From Geomonas ferrireducens (GTDB lineage Bacteria; Desulfobacterota; Desulfuromonadia; Geobacterales; Geobacteraceae), in NCBI RefSeq assembly GCF_004917065.1, contig NZ_SSYA01000001.1, positions 495,001 to 559,000 of the forward strand: a stretch of 64,000 nt of DNA. The letters run 5' to 3'. Below the pieces are notes generated by a model. The model did no database searches and was not told the DNA's origin. It saw only the letters and a list, made by a program, of their open reading frames with translations. The position numbers were made by a program, and so were the translations under genes. This document shows positions 49,100 to 58,358 of the stretch, in pieces (the stretch's first letter is position 1; each line of letters opens with the position of its first letter).

Positions 49100-51997
49100 T
49101 TAAAGGTCCCCGCTTCCCAACACGTGCCTGTGCTGCTTCAAGGCGCATGCGAACAGGTGCTCCAGGTCCAGTGTATCTCCCAAGGAAACCCGGTTGACGG
49201 CATGCAGGCCGAGCCGGCGGTAGCTCTCGAACTGTGCCTCGTCGAACCACTGGTCCGAGGTCGGCTCGTGGGGAAACTCGGGGTGCGTCTTCAAGTAGTT
49301 GAGGAGGTCGGCGGGCTCGTCCCCGGTCAGCATCGGCTTCAGGTAAAGCAGTGCACCGTCTTCTGCCCCAGGGTCGCAGCAGGAGTACTTAACGGTGCCG
49401 ACGGCGAAGTGGAGCTTCTTTGCCTGCATGCCGGTGAGATCGATCTCGATCTCGATGCCGAAATCCGCCCTCACCTTGCGCACCGCGTTCCCCAGGTCTT
49501 CGAACCGCCCCTCACAATCGCACCCCGCATCGCAGACGATGAGGTACCGGCATCTCCTGCGCACCATTTCGTACAGCGCGAGGTTTTCGAAGTGACCGCC
49601 GTCGGAGAGGTAGATGTCCCTGCTGTCCTCACGGGTCAGCCCCAGGGTCTCCTTAATCAGGGGGAGCAGGGCGAGCCCTGGTGACGCCTTGCGCCACGCC
49701 CCCCCCATACCGAGCCCCGGGTTACCCAGCCACCACCCCAACCTGACGTTGAACAAAGCCATCACAAAGGTGACCAAGGGAGAGGAGTGGTATCCCATGT
49801 TCGGGCTTGCCGCGGCACCCGAGATCGCCATGGCGGTCCCAAGCGTGACGGGGCTTGTGCGGGCACTCCTCCCCGCCCCGTAGGCGTCCATGCGGCGATA
49901 TCCGCCGGGCTTCGCCCCTTTCGCCACATCTTCCGCGATCAGATCGGAGCCGGCGAAGAGAGGCGACATGATGAAGGAGGCCGCCTTACGCTGCTGCCAG
50001 GCGAGCCGCTTCCCCTTCACGAGGTTCCAGGCCATATTGATCACGTGGTAGGGGCGGGTGGCGACCTTGTCGAGGTCGAGGTCGTCCCTCCCGTCGAAGC
50101 CGGTGAAGGGGTTCGGACAGCGCTTCAGCCTAGCACGAGAGGCCCCGAGATAGCACCGGACCAGGCGGTTGCGATACATGGAGTGCATGGAGAAGGTGTT
50201 GATGTTGACCATGAGCGCCATCGCGAACCCGAGTGCCGAGGAGCAGAGCGCGACTTTAGCCAGTGTAAGAGCAGGGGGGTCGAGCAGGAGCCCGAGATGC
50301 GTGGTCAAATCGACGGGAAGTGCTGCCGTTGAAGAGGTGCCGGCCCACCTGAGGATGCAGGTCGTGAGAAGAGAAACTCCCTGCAGCAGGAAGAGCAAAA
50401 ACAACACGGCCGCCACGGCAGGGAGCAGGGTACGGAGGCGGTCCATGGAGGCCCCGGGGCGCAGGGCCGGCGTGGCCGAATTTTTTCCCATCAAGGCCGC
50501 CGCTATGCCGGCTCCCCCACCGACAGCCGTGTAGAGTCCTTTCCAAAACGGCGCCCCCTCCGGGAGAATGAACCACGGGCCGTAAACCACCGCCGCCATC
50601 AACAGGCTCCAGAGTAGGGCCGCCATGATGGTGATCCCCCCGGCACGCCCCCACCACTCCCGGTCCTGGTCCCCGGTGCAGCGGGACAAAAGGGCGACGA
50701 GCACGGTCCCGGTCAGCAGATAATCGGCGAGCACCAACGGCACGGCGACCACCGCGTAGGCAAGCTTGCGGTGCCCTATATCCTCGGGCAGCAAGGGGAG
50801 AAGCCTCACGGCGGCAACCCAGCCGAGCACGCCGGCGAGTATCCCGGTAGCCACGGCACAGACGCAGAACGTCACAATACGCGCCATCGGCGGCATTGTG
50901 ACATCCTTCCTCGCCCACAGCCACGCCATCCCCGCCCCCCAGCCGACAAAGTGCACGCAGGCGGCGTACACTGCGAAGTCCATGATGCCCGGATAAGCAA
51001 CCGCCCCACTCAGATAACCGTTTCCCCAGTAGGCCGAGAGGAAGCAGGCCATAAGCAGCAGCGGTGCCAGGAAGAAGAGGACGAAATCGCCCCGGTCCCG
51101 CTTCCCGTCCCCTATGCTCGGCAGATCTGCCACGGTGTAGGCGATGGGGATTACGCCGAAGAACGCGGCAAGCCGTAGCAGGTCAAGTCCGCCGCCGGGA
51201 TCGGCCCATCCCCCGCCGACCAGGAGCACCATGAACCTTGGCAACAGCAGGAAGGTGACAAAGAGCGGGATGAGGATGAGCCAGTTGAGCAGCAGGTTTC
51301 TGAGGTAGGTTCCGATAATGCTCCAGGTGTCGACACTGAGCACGCCCACCCGCGGGGTCAGGTAGTTGCTGTAGTCGCGCAAAAACCGCACCTGGTAAGG
51401 TTCCCTGCGCCGCGCCTGCGGGGACTCCTGCGCCAGCTCCTCCATGACGCGGGCCACCCGTTGCCGGGGAGTGCAGTTCTGGGCCGATATCCAGGATGTG
51501 AGCCAGCTCCCGATATATCCTCCGCCGGACACCGTCGAGAGGTAGTCCATCTCCCCCAGCACGCCACACCTGGCGAGCCCCTGCAGGACACCGAGGTTGA
51601 AGGTGGCGCTCCTGATGCCGCCGCCGGAAAGGCAGAGCGCGGCGAGCCGTGCGTCATGAAAGCGGTGGAACACCCGGAGCAGACGGGCTTCCTTTTCCTT
51701 CCCGCCCTGCGGAGACTCCCGCTCCCATCCCCCAACGCCCCGCCCCTTCCCGATCTCGACCAGCTCCTCGATGAGCATCTCGGGGAGTTCCAAGAATTGA
51801 TCGTCGTGGCTCGGCTCCAGCTCGAGATCCTCCCGGTCAAGAAACCCCTCCTTCCCGGCGCAGCGGACGCAGGGCCATTCCCGCCCCAGCACCAGCACCT
51901 CGACCTCGGTACCTGCAGCTATCGACATGCGTGGATACCACAGCACCCTGCTCGGACCGCTGCGCAGAAAGACCCGGTAAAGCGTCTTCGCTTTCAT
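49100..51997 (-). CDS. Large patatin-like phospholipase with multiple membrane segments
   Basis: 965 residues from ATG 51997, preceded by GGGAGG on the reverse strand; a TTG four codons earlier is less likely. An SH3-like N-terminus (about 1-60) is followed by the patatin oxyanion motif SGGGIRSATFN at residues 124-134 and the nucleophile in STVSGGGYIGSW (S157). About ten hydrophobic helices then interrupt the catalytic domain, and the DGG motif with the second catalytic residue (LSDGGHFENLALYEM) lies near residue 800. Patatins cleave acyl ester bonds of phospholipids. The insertion of a long membrane region between Ser and Asp makes this an unusual, membrane-embedded member. Confidence 0.85.
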   Translation of the reverse strand: MKAKTLYRVFLRSGPSRVLWYPRMSIAAGTEVEVLVLGREWPCVRCAGKEGFLDREDLELEPSHDDQFLELPEMLIEELVEIGKGRGVGGWERESPQGGKEKEARLLRVFHRFHDARLAALCLSGGGIRSATFNLGVLQGLARCGVLGEMDYLSTVSGGGYIGSWLTSWISAQNCTPRQRVARVMEELAQESPQARRREPYQVRFLRDYSNYLTPRVGVLSVDTWSIIGTYLRNLLLNWLILIPLFVTFLLLPRFMVLLVGGGWADPGGGLDLLRLAAFFGVIPIAYTVADLPSIGDGKRDRGDFVLFFLAPLLLMACFLSAYWGNGYLSGAVAYPGIMDFAVYAACVHFVGWGAGMAWLWARKDVTMPPMARIVTFCVCAVATGILAGVLGWVAAVRLLPLLPEDIGHRKLAYAVVAVPLVLADYLLTGTVLVALLSRCTGDQDREWWGRAGGITIMAALLWSLLMAAVVYGPWFILPEGAPFWKGLYTAVGGGAGIAAALMGKNSATPALRPGASMDRLRTLLPAVAAVLFLLFLLQGVSLLTTCILRWAGTSSTAALPVDLTTHLGLLLDPPALTLAKVALCSSALGFAMALMVNINTFSMHSMYRNRLVRCYLGASRARLKRCPNPFTGFDGRDDLDLDKVATRPYHVINMAWNLVKGKRLAWQQRKAASFIMSPLFAGSDLIAEDVAKGAKPGGYRRMDAYGAGRSARTSPVTLGTAMAISGAAASPNMGYHSSPLVTFVMALFNVRLGWWLGNPGLGMGGAWRKASPGLALLPLIKETLGLTREDSRDIYLSDGGHFENLALYEMVRRRCRYLIVCDAGCDCEGRFEDLGNAVRKVRADFGIEIEIDLTGMQAKKLHFAVGTVKYSCCDPGAEDGALLYLKPMLTGDEPADLLNYLKTHPEFPHEPTSDQWFDEAQFESYRRLGLHAVNRVSLGDTLDLEHLFACALKQHRHVLGSGDL

Positions 51998-52252
51998 GCC
52001 CCCTCCCAAGCATTAACTACAATTAATTGCTCAAGAATACCGGCTACAGACGGCGCGTCAACTATTGCATCAGTCATAAGTGCTGTCACAAAAAGGGATG
52101 CGATGTATGAACGACGAGACGGGAAGGCACAGCGCGGTGCTAATCTCTCCTTCAGTTTCTACTGCAAAAGCCGAAAAGAAGACGAATGCAGCATCACCAC
52201 GGACGTAATCTAACTGCCACGACTCTATCCAACTGAACCGGAAGGTTAGCCC

Positions 52253-53206
52253 ATGAAAGACCACTACTGGCGTGCCATAAGCATCGACAGCATAGATCCC
52301 GAATTCTTTCCGTCCATCCCGCTGTTCATGAAGAGTGCAGGGAACTACGTGCTGTACAAGGACGCTCAGAGAAAGTTCTCCAGTTCCGACCGCAGCAGGA
52401 TGGAAAGAAACGGCATCGAGTTCATGTACGTCAGATCTGGCGATATGGAGGAGCTGTCGGCGTACCTGGAGAAGGGGCTGGATGAGCTGCTGAACAACGA
52501 TGAATTGGACAGCGCAAGGAAAGGGAAGATCCTGTACCAGACCTCGATCAACTACCTGGTCGACGCCTTCGAGGCCCCCGAACAGGCGGCGAACCTGGAG
52601 CGATGCCGGCAACTGGTGCGTCACCTGATGCATTACGTGGCAGGCGACGAGCACGCCCTGCACTCGTTTCAGGGCGTCGTGGCCCATAACCTCTACATCT
52701 ACGCCCACAGCGTACAGGTCACCGCGCTGAACCTCCTGGCACACGAAAAGCTCTTCCAGGTGGACCCGGACGAACTGGTGGATGTGGGGGTGGGGTCCAT
52801 GCTGCACGACTACGGCATGATCTTCGTCACCAACGAGATACTGAACAAGCCGGACGCCCTCTCGGACGTCGAGTACTACAAGATCAAGCAGCACACCCAG
52901 AAGGGTTACGAGTTCCTGATGGACAGCCACCACTTCAGCGACGTCTCCCTCACCATCGTGCGTCACCACCATGAGCGCTACGACGGCAACGGCTATCCCA
53001 CGGGACTAAAGGGCGACAACATCCCCCGTAGCGCCCAGCTCTCGGCCCTTTGCGACATGTACAGCGCCCTCACCCTCGACCGGGTGTACCGCAAGGCGGT
53101 CCCCCACCAGGAAGCGGTCCGCATGATGCACGAGGAATCGGGGAAGGCGTTCAACCCGCAGCTCCTCGAACATTTCATCGAGCTCGTCAGCGACCGCAAG
53201 GAATAA
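52253..53206 (+). CDS. HD-GYP domain protein (probable c-di-GMP phosphodiesterase)
   Basis: 317 residues. An N-terminal ~100-residue DUF3391-like region is followed by an HD-GYP domain: metal-binding HD in GSMLHDYGMIF near residue 186, then IKQHTQKGYEFL, HHERYDGNGYP with the GYP motif, and DMYSALTLDRVYRKA. HD-GYP proteins hydrolyse c-di-GMP (some act on cGAMP). The usual D-x-Y-D-A-L-T reads DMYSALT, a small deviation away from the metal ligands. It lies 3.2 kb from the cyclic dinucleotide riboswitch. No signal peptide; cytosolic. Confidence 0.9.
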   Translation: MKDHYWRAISIDSIDPEFFPSIPLFMKSAGNYVLYKDAQRKFSSSDRSRMERNGIEFMYVRSGDMEELSAYLEKGLDELLNNDELDSARKGKILYQTSINYLVDAFEAPEQAANLERCRQLVRHLMHYVAGDEHALHSFQGVVAHNLYIYAHSVQVTALNLLAHEKLFQVDPDELVDVGVGSMLHDYGMIFVTNEILNKPDALSDVEYYKIKQHTQKGYEFLMDSHHFSDVSLTIVRHHHERYDGNGYPTGLKGDNIPRSAQLSALCDMYSALTLDRVYRKAVPHQEAVRMMHEESGKAFNPQLLEHFIELVSDRKE

Positions 53207-53493
53207 CGCTCCTCACATTAGCCGGGCGACAAGCCTCTTTTTTAAGCATCAGCCCCACAGCCGAGATGGCAACGCAACCCGCCGACGCGCCTTTTACCCC
53301 GCATTTACCGCCACTTACCCATTTCACCCCGCCCGCCACAAAATTGACCTTTGCTAATAATATATGCTAATCTGATGTCAGCAGCACCGGATTGTATACA
53401 TCTGCAACCTGGCACCGCGACGCTCTCAAGCAGGCGATGCCGCTTCGGACGCAGGCGGGGCCTCCCCACGAGACGGGGCATGGAGGTCAGAAG

Positions 53494-54453
53494 ATGAGAA
53501 CAGTAAGAAGGTTGCTATTCACAACGGTGGCAATGCTCGGCCTGATGGGAATGACGACCGGCTCAGGTTATGCCGCGGACACCGGCATGCACTCGGGCAA
53601 GACCCACAAGGCGTCGACCCATAAAACGACGCACAAAACAGGCGCCCACAAAACGATGCATAAGGGTACAACACACAGGACGGGCGCCGCTTCCGGCACA
53701 GGCGCTGGTGGTAGTGTCCAGAGCTTCGAGTCCGGGACATCGCTGCCAAGCGGCGTCGGCGCGAGAACTACGGTGCGGCAGGACTTCACCGTTGAACGGC
53801 TAGGTCCGGATACCGGCGGCGCCATGGGCACCGGCGCAGGCGGAACTGTGGGTGGAACCACTGGCACCTACGATCAGAGGGGCACCGGCGGTACCTATAA
53901 CCAGGGGACTGGGCGTTACGATCAAAGAGGTAGCGGCACCTACTACGGAACCGGCGCCGGCAGCGGCACCGGCGGCACACTGAACCAGACCCCGGGCAGC
54001 CAGACCCCGGGCAGCTACTACAACCAGGGGACCGGCGGTACTTACTACAACCAGGGGACCGGTAGCGGCACCGGCGGCACGCTGAACCAGACTCCGGGCA
54101 GCCAGACCCCGGGCAGCTACTACAACCAGGGCACCGGCGGTACTTACGACAACCAGGGAACCGGGACCGGCACCGGCGGTACGTTGAACCAGACCACCCC
54201 GGGCACCAATGAAAACCAGGGTGCCGGCGGGACGTACTACAACCAGGGTACCGGCATCGGCACCGGCACAGGCGGAACCATGGGGACCGGCAGTATGGGG
54301 ACCGGGACCGGCACAGGCACGATGGGCACCGGTACCGGCGGCACCACGGGCACCATGGGAACCGGCACTGGCTCGATGGGAACAGGCGGTAGCACCGGTA
54401 CCGGAACCGGTGGCACGGGCTCGATGGGTACCGGCGGTGGTGTCGGTAGATAA
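53494..54453 (+). CDS. Secreted Gly/Thr-rich tandem-repeat protein
   Basis: 319 residues from ATG 53494 with GGAGG upstream; the frame opens earlier without a site. A signal peptide ends near GYAADT. A Lys/His/Thr-rich segment (residues about 32-70, repeated T-H-K) is followed by a low-complexity region built of Gly, Thr, Asn, Gln and Tyr. This contains three near-exact 34-residue repeats (GGTLNQTPGSQTPG plus YYNQGTGGT and so on) and a C-terminal GTG/GTM run. Composition suggests a disordered, secreted or surface matrix protein. No family recognised; repeats may expand or contract. Confidence 0.78.
   Translation: MRTVRRLLFTTVAMLGLMGMTTGSGYAADTGMHSGKTHKASTHKTTHKTGAHKTMHKGTTHRTGAASGTGAGGSVQSFESGTSLPSGVGARTTVRQDFTVERLGPDTGGAMGTGAGGTVGGTTGTYDQRGTGGTYNQGTGRYDQRGSGTYYGTGAGSGTGGTLNQTPGSQTPGSYYNQGTGGTYYNQGTGSGTGGTLNQTPGSQTPGSYYNQGTGGTYDNQGTGTGTGGTLNQTTPGTNENQGAGGTYYNQGTGIGTGTGGTMGTGSMGTGTGTGTMGTGTGGTTGTMGTGTGSMGTGGSTGTGTGGTGSMGTGGGVGR
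53971..54276 (+). repeat. Three 102-bp tandem repeats inside the Gly/Thr-rich gene
   Basis: Units start at 53971, 54073 and 54175, exactly 102 bases apart and in frame, each encoding GGTLNQT. The first two are nearly identical in DNA; the third diverges in its second half. Confidence 0.88.
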
Positions 54454-54489
54454 TCGGGATGGATTATGAGATTGCAGAAGAGGAAGGAA

Positions 54490-54520
54490 GGGTTACGGGA
54501 TTTCCCGTAGCCCTTTTTTT
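54490..54520. terminator. Terminator between the repeat protein and the DUF922 gene
   Basis: Stem GGGTTACGGG / CCCGTAGCCC (54490-54499 with 54504-54513, one G-T pair), loop of four, then seven Ts. The T-run overlaps the stop of the convergent gene. Confidence 0.88.
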
Positions 54521-55139
54521 ATGCTCCGCCAGCGCCGCCCGCGGAAAGAAGCACGGCGCCCTGGGTCTCGCCATGCCTTGTGTCCCGGTCGTAGTCGATC
54601 TGGATCTCCTTGAGGTGCCGGAACTTCTCCTCAGTCCGCTTCGTTATCTCGGCGGCAAGTTCCTCTTCGCTGCCGAAACTGGGGAGGGTGGCGAACATCT
54701 CGTTCACCTGGGAAGCAGCCTGTACCGCCAGATCCTTGTGGCCGTACTCATGACGCTGCAGATGAGTGAGGTAATCCTTCCAACGGCTGGCAAGCTCGGG
54801 CGTACAGGAGTCGGCATCCAGCCGGGGGAGGTAGTAGCAGATCTCCACCGTCGTGTCCGCGGACCGTACCGAATAGCGGCCGTTGTTGCTGGTGACGCGG
54901 TACTTGTAATGGATGTCCCAATTGGTCAGGGCCGAGTAGACCTTGCCGTCGCTCCACTTGGTCCCTTTCTGGTTGATCTGCTCCCTCAGTTGATCGAGGC
55001 TGTTGCCGCTTATCTCATAAAAGCGGTACCCCTCACGGACCTTCAGCTCGCAGGACGGCGCTTCCGAAGCAAACAGATTGGACGAGCAGGCTAAAACAAG
55101 CAGGGCGATCGCCGCGCGGGCGGTTAAACGGTGCACCAT
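54519..55139 (-). CDS. DUF922 secreted zinc-protease-like protein
   Basis: 206 residues from ATG 55139; a start at 55214 would give a longer, less typical N-terminus. The signal peptide ends near LFASEA, with a Cys in LACSS that could be a lipobox (LLVLAC). The C-terminal half carries HEYGHKDLA (HExxH) near residue 145, the presumed metal-binding site of DUF922, a predicted Zn-dependent peptidase family. Two or three further Cys may form disulfides. It is convergent with the repeat protein and upstream of an MFS gene on the same strand. Activity is not demonstrated for the family. Confidence 0.8.
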   Translation of the reverse strand: MVHRLTARAAIALLVLACSSNLFASEAPSCELKVREGYRFYEISGNSLDQLREQINQKGTKWSDGKVYSALTNWDIHYKYRVTSNNGRYSVRSADTTVEICYYLPRLDADSCTPELASRWKDYLTHLQRHEYGHKDLAVQAASQVNEMFATLPSFGSEEELAAEITKRTEEKFRHLKEIQIDYDRDTRHGETQGAVLLSAGGAGGA

Positions 55140-55242
55140 AGGGAAGGAAACTCCGATATTGGGATGAAAAGGTGAAGCCACGATATCCCAATGAGGAGAA
55201 GGTACGGGTGACACGTGTCACAATGAAGCGAGATTCCGCCTT

Positions 55243-56511
55243 TTACCAGTCGCGTGCACAGTCGCTGCCGACAAGGGTGCGGTCCCACGGCGCCGCAGCG
55301 GATCTTTCCCGGTGCCCGCCCAGTCGCAAAACGGCAAGACACGCCGCACAGGTGGACGAGGTGAGGGTGAGGGCAAGTTGGGCCCCGGTGCACGCGGCGA
55401 TGACGCCGACAAGGAGGCTACCGATGGGTGCCGCGCCCAGAAGGGCCAGGGTGTACGCCCCCATGACGCGGCCGCGCAGCCGGTCCGGGCATTTTTGCTG
55501 CAGAGAGCAGTTCACCCGGGCCAGGAAGATGACGACGGCGGCGCCAGCGGTGAAGAGCGAGACGAGGGATAGCAGATAGTTCGTGGAAAGCGCGAAGAGC
55601 AGCAGCGCAAGCGGTAACAGCATCCCCGCCGGCAGGTGGCCGTCGCGCCGTTGCGGCAGCCGTGCGGAGGCGGCGAGCCAGAGGGCGGCAAGCAGGGACC
55701 CTCCGCCAAGGGAGGCGGACATGGTGCCGAGGCCCCGGGGGCCCGCAGCCAAGGAGTCGGCGAACACCGGGAGCAGGGGAACAAACGGGATAGCGAGAAG
55801 GCTCACAAGCAGCACCGAGGTGAGGAGCAGGGTGATCTCCCGGTGCATCATTACAAAGCGCACCCCTTCGCGCAGTTCCGCCGCAGACAGGGACCGACAC
55901 CTCACGGGATGCTCACCCCCGTGGTATGGAACGCGCACGAAGAGTAACGTCACCCCTCCGGCAAGAAAGCTCATGGCGTTTATGAAAAAGCAGGAAGCGG
56001 CTCCGCAGGAGGCGATGAGGCACCCCGCTGCGGCGGGGCCAAGGAGGCGGGTCGCGTTGAAGGCTACCGCGTTGCAGGCGACGGCCTGACCGAGCTGCTC
56101 GCGCGGAACGAGCTCAGCGAGGAGTGCCTGGCGCGCAGGGACGTCGAAGGCGTTCAGCGTTCCCTGAAAGAAGGCGAGCGCCATGATGGCCGGCGTGGTC
56201 GCCGCACCTCGAAAAGCCAGCACCCCGAGCGTAAGACTCGGGACGATCGAGCTAAGCTGTGTGACCAGGAGGAGGGTGCGACGGTCGAAGCGGTCCGCGC
56301 TCGCCCCACCAAACACCCCGAAGAGCAGCACCGGCAGGGAAAGCATCACCGCCGTGAGCGCCAGATGCGCCGGCGACCCGGTCAGGGACCAGACCAGCCA
56401 CCCCTGGGCCACCGACTGCATGACGCTTCCGAGCCAGGAGAGCCCCTGCCCGGTCCAGAAGAGGCGGTAGTTGCCGTCGGTGATCAGGGGAATGCGTTTG
56501 GCGATCTCCAT
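55243..56511 (-). CDS. MFS transporter (MFS_3/EntS-like)
   Basis: 422 residues, 12 predicted helices. The loop 2-3 signature is GGASADRFDRRT near residue 70. N-terminal DGNYRLFWTGQGLSWLGSVMQSVAQGWLVWSLTGS resembles the other MFS protein in this window (35.2 kb), so the two are paralogues of one efflux group. Substrate unknown; the C-terminus is cytoplasmic and basic. It lies 100 bases downstream of the flavocytochrome gene on the same strand, but a hairpin intervenes, so co-transcription is uncertain. Confidence 0.85.
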   Translation of the reverse strand: MEIAKRIPLITDGNYRLFWTGQGLSWLGSVMQSVAQGWLVWSLTGSPAHLALTAVMLSLPVLLFGVFGGASADRFDRRTLLLVTQLSSIVPSLTLGVLAFRGAATTPAIMALAFFQGTLNAFDVPARQALLAELVPREQLGQAVACNAVAFNATRLLGPAAAGCLIASCGAASCFFINAMSFLAGGVTLLFVRVPYHGGEHPVRCRSLSAAELREGVRFVMMHREITLLLTSVLLVSLLAIPFVPLLPVFADSLAAGPRGLGTMSASLGGGSLLAALWLAASARLPQRRDGHLPAGMLLPLALLLFALSTNYLLSLVSLFTAGAAVVIFLARVNCSLQQKCPDRLRGRVMGAYTLALLGAAPIGSLLVGVIAACTGAQLALTLTSSTCAACLAVLRLGGHRERSAAAPWDRTLVGSDCARDW

Positions 56512-56561
56512 ACCTGCCTCATTGAAACTATCCTGGCCAAGAGAGGAGGGCCGCAGGATTC

Positions 56562-56586
56562 GGGAGGCGCCACGCGGGCGCCTCCC
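56562..56586. other. GC-rich hairpin between the flavocytochrome and MFS genes
   Basis: Perfect 10-bp stem GGGAGGCGCC / GGCGCCTCCC (56562-56571 with 56577-56586), no T-run on either strand. Confidence 0.5.
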
Positions 56587-56603
56587 TGCTTATGATTCCT
56601 TAG

Positions 56604-58358
56604 TTACTTGCCCATCGCCATCTTCGCGGCATTCTCGCCCGCGATCCTGCCGAAGGTGATGGTCTGGGAGATGGAGTTGCCCCCCAGGCGGTTCTTGCCG
56701 TGCACCCCGCCGGTCCCCTCTCCCGCAGCGTAGAGGCCCGGGATCACCTTGCCGTCCTTGCCGAGCACCTCGCTGCCGATGGTGATCTTCAGGCCGCCCA
56801 TGGTGTAGTGCACGCCCGGTTTCACCTCAATGGCGTAATACCCGGCGGTGCGCAGGGCGCGCGGCAGGTCGGGGCGCTTGAACTCCGCGTCGTTTTTGTC
56901 GTCGACCGCCTTGTTGTAGGAGGCGATGGAGGCTTCCAGCGCGTCGGCAGGCACCTTGATCGCGGCGGCGAGATCGCGCACCGAGCCCCCCTGGCTGACC
57001 AGGTTCAGGTGGAAGTAGCCGTCGATCTGCTTCAGGCTCTTGCGTACCCCCTCGTCGAACACCAGGAAGGCGGACTGCCCCTTCTGGGCGAGGATGGCGG
57101 CGGAACACTTGTCGCGGGTGGTGAGCTCGTTCACGAAACGCTTCCCTTCGTGGTTCACCAGGATGGCGCCGTTGCCGCGTACCGCCTCTGTGATCAGGGT
57201 GCGGCTTCCGGCGGCCACGGTGGGATGGATCTGTATCTCCTTCATGTCTTTCAGCTCGCCGCCGGCCTGGTTCCCGAGTTCGATGCCGTCACCGGTCGCG
57301 CCGGGCTGGTTCGAGGTGGTCATCCCTTTGTACTCGGGGCGGTAGAAGGCGACGCGCTCGGGGTTGGCCGAGAAACCGCCCGCCGCGATGATGACCGCCT
57401 TGGCCTTGATGGTGTACTCGCCGCTGTGTTTGCCGGCCACCCGTACGCCGATCACGCGCCCTTTCTTGTCCTCGAGGATCTTCACGACCTTGCTGTTGAT
57501 ACGGATGTCGAGGTTGCGCTGGGCTGCGTTTTTGCGCAGCACCTCGGTGATGTGAGCGCCGACCGCGGCGCCACCTTTCGGGCGATGGGTGCGGTTCACG
57601 CTCGCCCCCCCCATGCGGCCGACATCGCTCAGGTCAGCGCCGAGGCGGGTCAGCCAGTCGACCGACGAAGCGGAATTTTTGGCCAGCACCATGGCGAGCG
57701 CCGGGTCGTTCAGGTTGCCGCCGCCGGTCATGGTGTCCTTGTACATGAGGTCGACGGAATCGGGAATCCCCTTCTCTTTCTGATAGACGGTTTCGGCCGC
57801 GTTCATCCCGCCTGCCGCGAGCATGCTGTTGCCTCCGGTGATCGGCTGCTTCTCGATGATGATCACCTTGGCACCGGCATCGTGGGCGGTGATCGCCGCG
57901 GTGAAGCCGGCGGCGCCGGCGCCGATCACGACGATGTCCGCCTTGTCGGCCCGTTTGGCCTGCCTTGACGTCGCTGCAGCCTTTGTCGCGACCGCCCCTC
58001 CCCCCGGGATTTTCATATCGAAGGCATGGCAGCTAAGACAGTAGGCCCAGGAAGCGGTGTGGCCGTGGTGACAGGTGGTGCAGTTGATGTCGCCCAGGTG
58101 CGAGCGGTGCGGGTTCACCTCCTCGCGGGACTTGCCACCAAGCTCGGCCAGGGTGCCGTGGCAACCGACGCAACGGCTGTTCACCCCCTTCTCGCTGTCG
58201 TCAACGACGACCTTCTTCCCCTTGCCGTGGCAATCCGAGCACGCCACCTTCCCCTGGTGCAGTTTTGCCAGGGGCTCTGCACCGCCGGCCCAAAGCACCG
58301 TAGCCGATACCAGCACCAACAGTGCCGCCAACAAAATGCCCAACCTTGATTTCATCAT
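56604..58358 (-). CDS. Tetrahaem flavocytochrome c (periplasmic fumarate reductase type)
   Basis: 584 residues with a Sec signal. Four haem motifs lie at residues 40-44, 63-67, 93-97 and 107-111 (CSDCH, CVGCH, CTTCH, CLSCH), then an FAD domain with GAGAAG at 146-151. All catalytic positions of Shewanella Fcc3 (H365, E378, R381, R402, H504, R544) are present at a constant offset of 13: H378, E391, R394, R415, H517, R557. The protein should therefore reduce fumarate (or a related enoate) in the periplasm with electrons from cytochromes. GGAGA precedes the ATG on the reverse strand. Confidence 0.93.
   Translation of the reverse strand: MMKSRLGILLAALLVLVSATVLWAGGAEPLAKLHQGKVACSDCHGKGKKVVVDDSEKGVNSRCVGCHGTLAELGGKSREEVNPHRSHLGDINCTTCHHGHTASWAYCLSCHAFDMKIPGGGAVATKAAATSRQAKRADKADIVVIGAGAAGFTAAITAHDAGAKVIIIEKQPITGGNSMLAAGGMNAAETVYQKEKGIPDSVDLMYKDTMTGGGNLNDPALAMVLAKNSASSVDWLTRLGADLSDVGRMGGASVNRTHRPKGGAAVGAHITEVLRKNAAQRNLDIRINSKVVKILEDKKGRVIGVRVAGKHSGEYTIKAKAVIIAAGGFSANPERVAFYRPEYKGMTTSNQPGATGDGIELGNQAGGELKDMKEIQIHPTVAAGSRTLITEAVRGNGAILVNHEGKRFVNELTTRDKCSAAILAQKGQSAFLVFDEGVRKSLKQIDGYFHLNLVSQGGSVRDLAAAIKVPADALEASIASYNKAVDDKNDAEFKRPDLPRALRTAGYYAIEVKPGVHYTMGGLKITIGSEVLGKDGKVIPGLYAAGEGTGGVHGKNRLGGNSISQTITFGRIAGENAAKMAMGK

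Noticed and set aside
52090-52200. Second GEMM riboswitch upstream of the HD-GYP gene
   Set aside because: Only a GCAAAAGCCG-like string is present. The GNRA helix and the GCCGGGTTGCCGAA strand are missing.
53971-54276. CRISPR-like array
   Set aside because: Repeats are contiguous, in frame and coding, without unique spacers.
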